A DNA stretch of 31,131 bases from an uncultured Salinimicrobium sp. GTDB taxonomy: Bacteria > Bacteroidota > Bacteroidia > Flavobacteriales > Flavobacteriaceae. The DNA is taken from positions 1-31,131 of the forward strand of contig CAMPKA010000029.1 in assembly GCA_946887075.1 (NCBI GenBank). Reading direction: 5' to 3'. Both the position numbers and the translations under genes were made by a program. How positions within the stretch are numbered: position 1 is the first letter of the stretch; the number at the start of each line of letters is the position of its first letter. The notes below the pieces were generated by a model. That model searched no databases and was not told where the DNA came from. It was given only the letters and a program-made list of their open reading frames with translations. Below, piece by piece: positions 26,474 to 31,131 of this stretch.

Positions 26474-26619
26474 CACCTAATTCTCCACAATTCAGGCACA
26501 GGCAGAAAGCAAACAGGGAATTGCAGTAAAAAATTCCTCCCTTTGGTTTATAAATTTCTGTCCTATCTAATTACCTGAGGAAGAAATAGCTGCCTTCTGG
26601 AGCCCCCTGAGAAGGATAA

Positions 26620-27483
26620 TCAAAAGTATTGCGTAAAAATTTTAGTCGCCTCATTGTGCGAAGCTTCAAAGCTCATCATCCTTACATTGGTGTCCGCCTT
26701 TTTTGAGGTGAAATAGGAGAGAAGCTTTTCGGTAGGCATATTACCGGTGAGTTCGTCCTTGGCCATTGGACATCCACCGAAGCCCTGAATCGCCCCGTCA
26801 TACCTTTTACATCCGGCCTCGAAGGCGGCATCAACCTTTTCATACCAGGTAGACGGGGTCGTATGAAGATGGGCTCCGAATTCAATGCGCGGGTATTTCG
26901 GGATCAGATTGGAGAACAGATAATGGATAATCTCAGGGGTGGACGAGCCCACTGTATCTGAAAGGGAAAGGATTTTTACGCCCATAGCAGACAGTTTCTC
27001 CGTCCAATTTCCCACAATCTCCACATTCCATGGATCTCCATAAGGATTTCCGAAACCCATTGAGAGATACGCCACCACTTCCTTTCCAGAAGCTGAGGCG
27101 ATATCGAGAATTCTTTCCAGAGTATCCACGGACTCCGAGATAGTCTGGTGCGTATTCCGCATTTGGAAATTTTCAGAGATGGAAAAGGGATATCCCAGAT
27201 ATCCGATCTCGGGATGTTTTGCAGCATCTTGGGCGCCCCGGGTATTGGCGACGATGGCCAGCAGTTTGCTCTGGGTCCGCTTTAGATCCAGTTTACTCAG
27301 GACTTCCGCCGTATCCGCCATTTGGGGAATGGCCTTAGGAGATACAAAGCTTCCGAAATCTATGGTGTCGAATCCACACCGCAAAAGGGACTGGATATAT
27401 TGGATTTTCTTTTGTGTCGGAATAAAGGCCTTAATCCCCTGCATGGCGTCCCGGGGACATTCAATGATCTTGATCCTGGTCAT
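26620..27483 (-). CDS. Hydroxymethylglutaryl-CoA lyase-like protein
   Basis: A 287-residue HMGL-type TIM barrel. It begins IKIIECPRDAMQGIKAFIPT, has FGSFVSPKAIPQM, SLSDTVGSSTP and FGAHLHTTP (metal-binding His pair), and ends with the HMG-CoA lyase signature GFGGCPMAKDELTGNMPTE, which holds the catalytic Cys. HMG-CoA lyase splits HMG-CoA into acetyl-CoA and acetoacetate in leucine breakdown. No other leucine-degradation genes are nearby, so the exact substrate is inferred. A TATATTTG (27495-27488) ends only four bases before the ATG, which would give an almost leaderless mRNA; readthrough from the upstream LysE gene (29-base gap) is the alternative. Confidence 0.9.
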   Translation of the reverse strand: MTRIKIIECPRDAMQGIKAFIPTQKKIQYIQSLLRCGFDTIDFGSFVSPKAIPQMADTAEVLSKLDLKRTQSKLLAIVANTRGAQDAAKHPEIGYLGYPFSISENFQMRNTHQTISESVDTLERILDIASASGKEVVAYLSMGFGNPYGDPWNVEIVGNWTEKLSAMGVKILSLSDTVGSSTPEIIHYLFSNLIPKYPRIEFGAHLHTTPSTWYEKVDAAFEAGCKRYDGAIQGFGGCPMAKDELTGNMPTEKLLSYFTSKKADTNVRMMSFEASHNEATKIFTQYF

Positions 27484-27487
27484 GGAT

Positions 27488-27495
27488 CAAATATA
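27488..27495 (-). promoter_or_regulatory. -7-like element directly before the HMG-CoA lyase-like gene
   Basis: TATATTTG on the minus strand, separated from the ATG by four bases. If used, transcription would start at or next to the start codon. No TTG lies 19 bases upstream. Confidence 0.35.
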
Positions 27496-27512
27496 AGGAT
27501 TTGTCGGCTGGT

Positions 27513-28130
27513 TCATACCAGAATATAGATTCCTGCTCCGACATAGACTCCTATCTGAATCGCCTTGAAAATTTTACCGGAAGCTTGATGTCTCTCCAGA
27601 TATTCCGTAATTCTCCCGGCCGTCATGGCAACCGTTGCAAAAACGAACAATGCCTGAATCATAAACAACCCTCCAAGGATGTAAAACTGGAGGATTGGAG
27701 CATGAAGGGGATCCCAAAGAAAACCAGGCAGGAAAACGAGGAAGAAAAGGGTAACCTTCGGATTTAGTACATTCATCAAAAACCCTCTTCTATACAGTGT
27801 CAAAATTTCCCGGTTTTCAAAACCTGCGGTTGAAGAAACAATAATCCGCGGGTCACTGCGCCAGGTCGTCCAGCCAAGCCAGAAAAGATAGGCTGCTCCC
27901 ATCAGTTTGATCAACAGGAAAAAGGAGGGATTTTCCCGGATAAGTGCCGATACCCCGAATGCCACAAGGCTGGTATGAACAAGGATGCCGGTGACAAGAC
28001 CTAGGGCGATGACTACCCCTGCTTTCCAGCCTTTCCTCATGGCCTGCACCAGTACAAAAATAATATCCGGACCAGGGGAAATGGTAAGTAGAAAAGAAGC
28101 GGTCAAAAACGCTATGATCTCAGAGGTCAC
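27513..28130 (-). CDS. LysE/RhtB-family amino acid exporter
   Basis: A 205-residue inner-membrane protein with about six helices and the LysE/RhtB signature [21 protein letters not shown] near the N terminus, then [20 protein letters not shown]. Members export lysine, threonine, homoserine lactone or similar compounds; the substrate here is unknown. The start codon is GTG (28130-28128), and it overlaps the pyrD stop by four bases (GTGA), so translation is coupled to pyrD. An ATG two bases upstream is in another frame. Confidence 0.9.
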   Translation of the reverse strand: MTSEIIAFLTASFLLTISPGPDIIFVLVQAMRKGWKAGVVIALGLVTGILVHTSLVAFGVSALIRENPSFFLLIKLMGAAYLFWLGWTTWRSDPRIIVSSTAGFENREILTLYRRGFLMNVLNPKVTLFFLVFLPGFLWDPLHAPILQFYILGGLFMIQALFVFATVAMTAGRITEYLERHQASGKIFKAIQIGVYVGAGIYILV

Positions 28131-29149
28131 ATCTTCCGTTTTATAATCTCCTGATTGATCTCCCGGACCAACCCCGGACCCTGATATATAAATCCCGTAT
28201 ACAGCTGAACGAGGCTTGCCCCCGCCTCGAGTTTTTCGATTGCATCCTCAGGGGACATGATCCCTCCGACCCCGATAATAGGGAAAGATCCTCCGCTGTT
28301 CCGATATAGAAAGCTGATTACTTCGGTAGCCCGTTTGCGCAATGGGGCGCCGCTAAGTCCTCCCGCCTCCTGCCGGGCCTGGTTTTCGAGGCCATTCCTG
28401 GAAATTGTGGTGTTAGTTGCAATAACCCCGGATATTCCGGTGTCAAAGACGATTTGAATGATATCAAGTAACTGGTTATCGGACAGGTCCGGCGCGATCT
28501 TTAGAAGAATGGGTTTGGGAGATTTTTTCTTCAAATTCTCTGCTTGAAGCTTTCGCAGCAGGTCAAGGAGCGGTTTCTTATCCTGTAGCTCCCTCAGATC
28601 AGGAGTATTGGGAGAGCTCACGTTGACGACAAAATAATCTACCCAGGGATATAGTTCCTGGAAACATGTTACATAATCCGCTGCTGCCTTTTCGTTCGAG
28701 GTGGCTTTGTTTTTGCCGATGTTTCCTCCTATGATCACCCCGGGATTCCCACTGAGCCTTTCAACGGCTGCAGCTACCCCTTCATTGTTAAAGCCCATCC
28801 GGTTGATGATGGCCTTATCCTCCTTTAACCTGAACAAGCGTTTTTTTTCATTTCCGGGTTGAGGAAGGGGAGTAAGGGTTCCGATCTCGATAAAGCCAAA
28901 GCCAAAGTTTGATAACTCCTTGTAAAGCCGGGCATCCTTATCAAAACCGGCGGCAAGTCCGACAGGATTTGGAAACCGTATTCCAAATACCTCCCGTTCT
29001 AAATGCGGATCCCGAACGCAGAATTGTTGTCTGACTTGCCGTTGAACGAAGTTGCTTTTGAATAACCGGCGCAGGACCTGGAAGGTGAAATGGTGTACCC
29101 TTTCCGGATCGAAATTGAACAATAAAGGCCTGATGATCCTCTGATACAT
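28127..29149 (-). CDS. pyrD: Dihydroorotate dehydrogenase (quinone), class 2
   Basis: Oxidises dihydroorotate to orotate in pyrimidine synthesis and passes electrons to quinone. The 340 residues include the N-terminal membrane-associating helices of class 2 enzymes ([20 protein letters not shown]), the FMN-binding [24 protein letters not shown] with the class 2 catalytic Ser, and [20 protein letters not shown] at the phosphate site. The start is a conserved ATG. Likely first gene of pyrD-lysE-HMG-CoA lyase; TAATTTTG (29176-29169, minus) is a good -7 element. Confidence 0.97.
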   Translation of the reverse strand: MYQRIIRPLLFNFDPERVHHFTFQVLRRLFKSNFVQRQVRQQFCVRDPHLEREVFGIRFPNPVGLAAGFDKDARLYKELSNFGFGFIEIGTLTPLPQPGNEKKRLFRLKEDKAIINRMGFNNEGVAAAVERLSGNPGVIIGGNIGKNKATSNEKAAADYVTCFQELYPWVDYFVVNVSSPNTPDLRELQDKKPLLDLLRKLQAENLKKKSPKPILLKIAPDLSDNQLLDIIQIVFDTGISGVIATNTTISRNGLENQARQEAGGLSGAPLRKRATEVISFLYRNSGGSFPIIGVGGIMSPEDAIEKLEAGASLVQLYTGFIYQGPGLVREINQEIIKRKM

Positions 29150-29168
29150 AGTCGTGAAGGTTAGGGGA

Positions 29169-29176
29169 CAAAATTA
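29169..29176 (-). promoter_or_regulatory. -7 element for pyrD
   Basis: TAATTTTG on the minus strand, 19 bases before the pyrD ATG. The -33 half is not recognisable. It is divergent from the pepT promoter, which begins 41 bases away. Confidence 0.5.
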
Positions 29177-29217
29177 AACAACCTGCTGGTATTGGGATAG
29201 AAAAGATCCGCGGTATT

Positions 29218-29247
29218 TTGGAGCTAGCGGCGAATGCGCTATTTTTG
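29218..29247 (+). promoter_or_regulatory. Promoter of pepT
   Basis: TTG (29218-29220), exactly 19 bases, TATTTTTG (29240-29247), then the pepT ATG 17 bases later. Full consensus match. Confidence 0.75.
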
Positions 29248-29264
29248 GATAAACTTCACCTGGA

Positions 29265-30509
29265 ATGACAAGTAAAAAAGACCTGATTGAGCGCTTTATA
29301 AGCTATGCGACGATAGATACCCAAAGTGATGCGTCCAGTAACACCACCCCCAGTACATCAAAACAATGGACGCTAGCCCGAAAACTGGAGGAAGAACTGC
29401 GCGGACTGGGAATGCAGGAAGTGAGTATTGATGAACAGGCATATGTGATGGCCACCTTACCTTCGAATGTGGACTACGAGGTTCCGGTCATAGGCTTCGT
29501 CAGCCATTTTGACACCACACCAGACTTCTCAGGAACAGCCGTTAATCCCCAGATTATTGAAAATTACGACGGTTCTGACATCATTCTGGACCCGGAAAAA
29601 AACATCGTTCTTTCCCCGGACTACTTTGAAGACCTGCACCGTTACAAAGGACAGACTCTGATCACTACGGACGGTAAAACCATCCTGGGAGCCGACGATA
29701 AAGCAGGAATCGCCGAGATCATGGAAGCCATGCGGTATCTTATTGCGCATCCAGAAATCAAACACGGGAAGATCCGGGTGTGTTTCACTCCAGATGAAGA
29801 AATCGGGCGAGGAGCACATCACTTTGACGTGCCCCGATTCGGAGCCGAGTGGGCATATACTGTGGATGGTAGCCAGATCGGGGAACTTGAATATGAAAAC
29901 TTCAATGCGGCAGGAGCCGATGTCAGGATCAGCGGAAAAAGCGTTCATCCCGGATATGCAAAGGACAAGCTCATAAACAGTATGTACATAGCTACCGACT
30001 TCATCAATTCCCTCCCACGACTCGAAACTCCGGAACACACCGAAGGCCGGCAAGGTTTTTTCCACCTCAGCAATATGAAAGGAGATGTAGAGGAAACCTG
30101 GCTTCACTATATCATCAGGGATCACGACAAGGAACATTTCGAAGCCAGAAAAAAGATGATGAAGGATCTGGCGGTCGAGATCTGTGACCAGTATGAAAGG
30201 GACTGCGTCAGCGTTGAAATCAAAGATCAGTATTTCAACATGAAGGAAAAGATAGAACCAGTCAAACATATTGTAGATATTGCCGAAGAAGCGATGAAAC
30301 AGGCTGGAATAGAACCCATTATCAAACCTATACGGGGAGGAACAGACGGCGCTCAACTGAGCTATATGGGACTACCCTGCCCCAACATCTTCGCCGGTGG
30401 CCATAATTTCCACGGGAAATATGAATATATCCCGGTGGAGAGCATGCAGAAAGCCGTAGAGGTTATAATCAAGATTGCAGAATTAACGGCAAAACCATCT
30501 CAACACTAA
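29265..30509 (+). CDS. pepT: Peptidase T (tripeptide aminopeptidase)
   Basis: Cytoplasmic M20-family zinc aminopeptidase that removes N-terminal residues from tripeptides. The 414 residues match the family. Metal and catalytic residues are visible in SHFDTTPDF (His, Asp), [13 protein letters not shown] (bridging Asp), [13 protein letters not shown] (catalytic Glu pair), [13 protein letters not shown], and [13 protein letters not shown] near the C terminus. The dimerisation domain lies about 205-320. It is followed after ten bases by the DUF1801/OmdA gene, probably cotranscribed. Confidence 0.96.
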   Translation: MTSKKDLIERFISYATIDTQSDASSNTTPSTSKQWTLARKLEEELRGLGMQEVSIDEQAYVMATLPSNVDYEVPVIGFVSHFDTTPDFSGTAVNPQIIENYDGSDIILDPEKNIVLSPDYFEDLHRYKGQTLITTDGKTILGADDKAGIAEIMEAMRYLIAHPEIKHGKIRVCFTPDEEIGRGAHHFDVPRFGAEWAYTVDGSQIGELEYENFNAAGADVRISGKSVHPGYAKDKLINSMYIATDFINSLPRLETPEHTEGRQGFFHLSNMKGDVEETWLHYIIRDHDKEHFEARKKMMKDLAVEICDQYERDCVSVEIKDQYFNMKEKIEPVKHIVDIAEEAMKQAGIEPIIKPIRGGTDGAQLSYMGLPCPNIFAGGHNFHGKYEYIPVESMQKAVEVIIKIAELTAKPSQH

Positions 30510-30519
30510 AATCCGCAAA

Positions 30520-31113
30520 ATGGCAGTATCATCCGTGGAAGCATATTTTTCAGCCCATCCCGAGTGGGAAGAGGAACTACGAGAACTCAGGGAAATCCTT
30601 TTGGCAACAGAACTGGAAGAAACGCTAAAATGGGGTGCCCCCACCTATACTCTTGAAGGCAAAAACGTCGTAGGCCTGGCGGCTTTCAAAAATCATTGTG
30701 CGTTGTGGTTCTTCAATGGTGCGCTTCTCAAAAATGACCGGCTGCTGCAAAACGCACAATCGGGCAAGACAAAAGCCATGAGGCAGGCACGTTTTGTAAA
30801 GGGGCAGGAAATACCTGTCGCCGAAGTAAAGATTTGTGTTCAGGAGGCCATCAGGAACCAGAAGGAAGGAAAGGAGATTAAAGCCATACAAAGAACGCAG
30901 GAAGTGGAAATCCCAGAAGATCTTCAGAATTTTCTCGACCAGGACAGCGCCCTCCAAAAGGCCTTTGAATCCCTTACTCCTGGACGGAAAAGGGAGTACT
31001 GCACCTATATTCAGGAAGCCAAGAGGGAAAGTACCAGAAATAGCCGTTTAGATAAAATAGCTCCGATGATACGCCAGGGGAAAGGATTATACGACCGGTA
31101 TAAGAACTGTTAA
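30520..31113 (+). CDS. DUF1801 and OmdA (YdeI-type) domain protein
   Basis: A 197-residue cytoplasmic protein with two small domains. The N-terminal part (about 1-110) is DUF1801-like (ETLKWGAPTYTLEGKNVVGLAAFKNHCALWFF). The C-terminal part (about 130-195) is OmdA-like: IPEDLQNFLDQDSALQKAFESLTPGRKREYCTYI ending with RLDKIAPMIRQGK. Described relatives include Bacillus YdeI and proteins loosely tied to bacteriocin or antibiotic tolerance; the biochemical role is unknown. It follows pepT by ten bases and ends 18 bases before the window does. Confidence 0.85.
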   Translation: MAVSSVEAYFSAHPEWEEELRELREILLATELEETLKWGAPTYTLEGKNVVGLAAFKNHCALWFFNGALLKNDRLLQNAQSGKTKAMRQARFVKGQEIPVAEVKICVQEAIRNQKEGKEIKAIQRTQEVEIPEDLQNFLDQDSALQKAFESLTPGRKREYCTYIQEAKRESTRNSRLDKIAPMIRQGKGLYDRYKNC

Positions 31114-31131
31114 AAAAAAAGCTGAGGAAAT

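Noticed and set aside
26593..26615. CCTTCT/AGAAGG hairpin as a terminator after the HMG-CoA lyase-like gene
   Set aside because: The stem is only six pairs and no T-run follows on the minus strand.
29529..30356. A 275-residue frame opposite pepT
   Set aside because: It lies fully inside pepT, whose metal-binding motifs are all intact, and shows no family signature.

Overview
The window is a gene-dense chromosomal segment of a Bacteroidota bacterium, most likely a marine member of the Flavobacteriaceae. The evidence is the promoter style (TTG, 19-20 bases, TAnnTTTG, seen with both elements five times), the scarcity of Shine-Dalgarno sequences, a transketolase split into two genes, a mitochondrial-type aconitase, SurA-like and Skp/OmpH-like envelope chaperones, and an FKBP lipoprotein with calcium-binding repeats. 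I see no rRNA, CRISPR array, insertion sequence or prophage. No gene-free stretch reaches 300 bases; the longest is 17292-17557.

Left part (1-11.6 kb). A plus-strand translation operon, thrS-infC-rpmI-rplT, starts from a clear promoter and ends at a strong terminator; infC appears to start at a rare AUA codon. Reading the other way are a TIM-barrel hydrolase, a secreted protein of the family usually mislabelled 'asparagine synthetase B', and the replicative helicase dnaB, whose tail resembles the tip of SSB. Then come accA and a tight tgt - LptF/LptG permease - EamA transporter cluster.

Middle part (11.6-18.2 kb). Split transketolase genes follow a promoter carrying a 16-bp perfect palindrome. 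Next come an outer-membrane beta-barrel protein, a convergent FKBP lipoprotein, an Hsp15-like S4 protein, a phosphoribosyltransferase whose end overlaps shikimate kinase, two tandem tRNA-Lys(UUU) and one tRNA-Leu(GAG). After the tRNAs lies a 140-residue ORF I do not recognise. It is followed directly by a sequence that folds on paper into a three-way junction and then a terminator. This is the least explained part of the window.

Right part (18.2-31.1 kb). Aconitase is followed by an envelope-biogenesis operon (lipoprotein SurA-like protein, SurA-like PPIase, MoxR ATPase, small membrane protein), with an OmpH/Skp-like gene divergent from it. Then come guaB, a pyrD - LysE-type exporter - HMG-CoA lyase-like run, and a divergent pepT plus DUF1801/OmdA pair.

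Most of the window is housekeeping. The points of interest are non-AUG starts, the DnaB tail, DnaA-box-like sites before dnaB, the structured RNA candidate near 18.0 kb, and several promoter and overlap arrangements.
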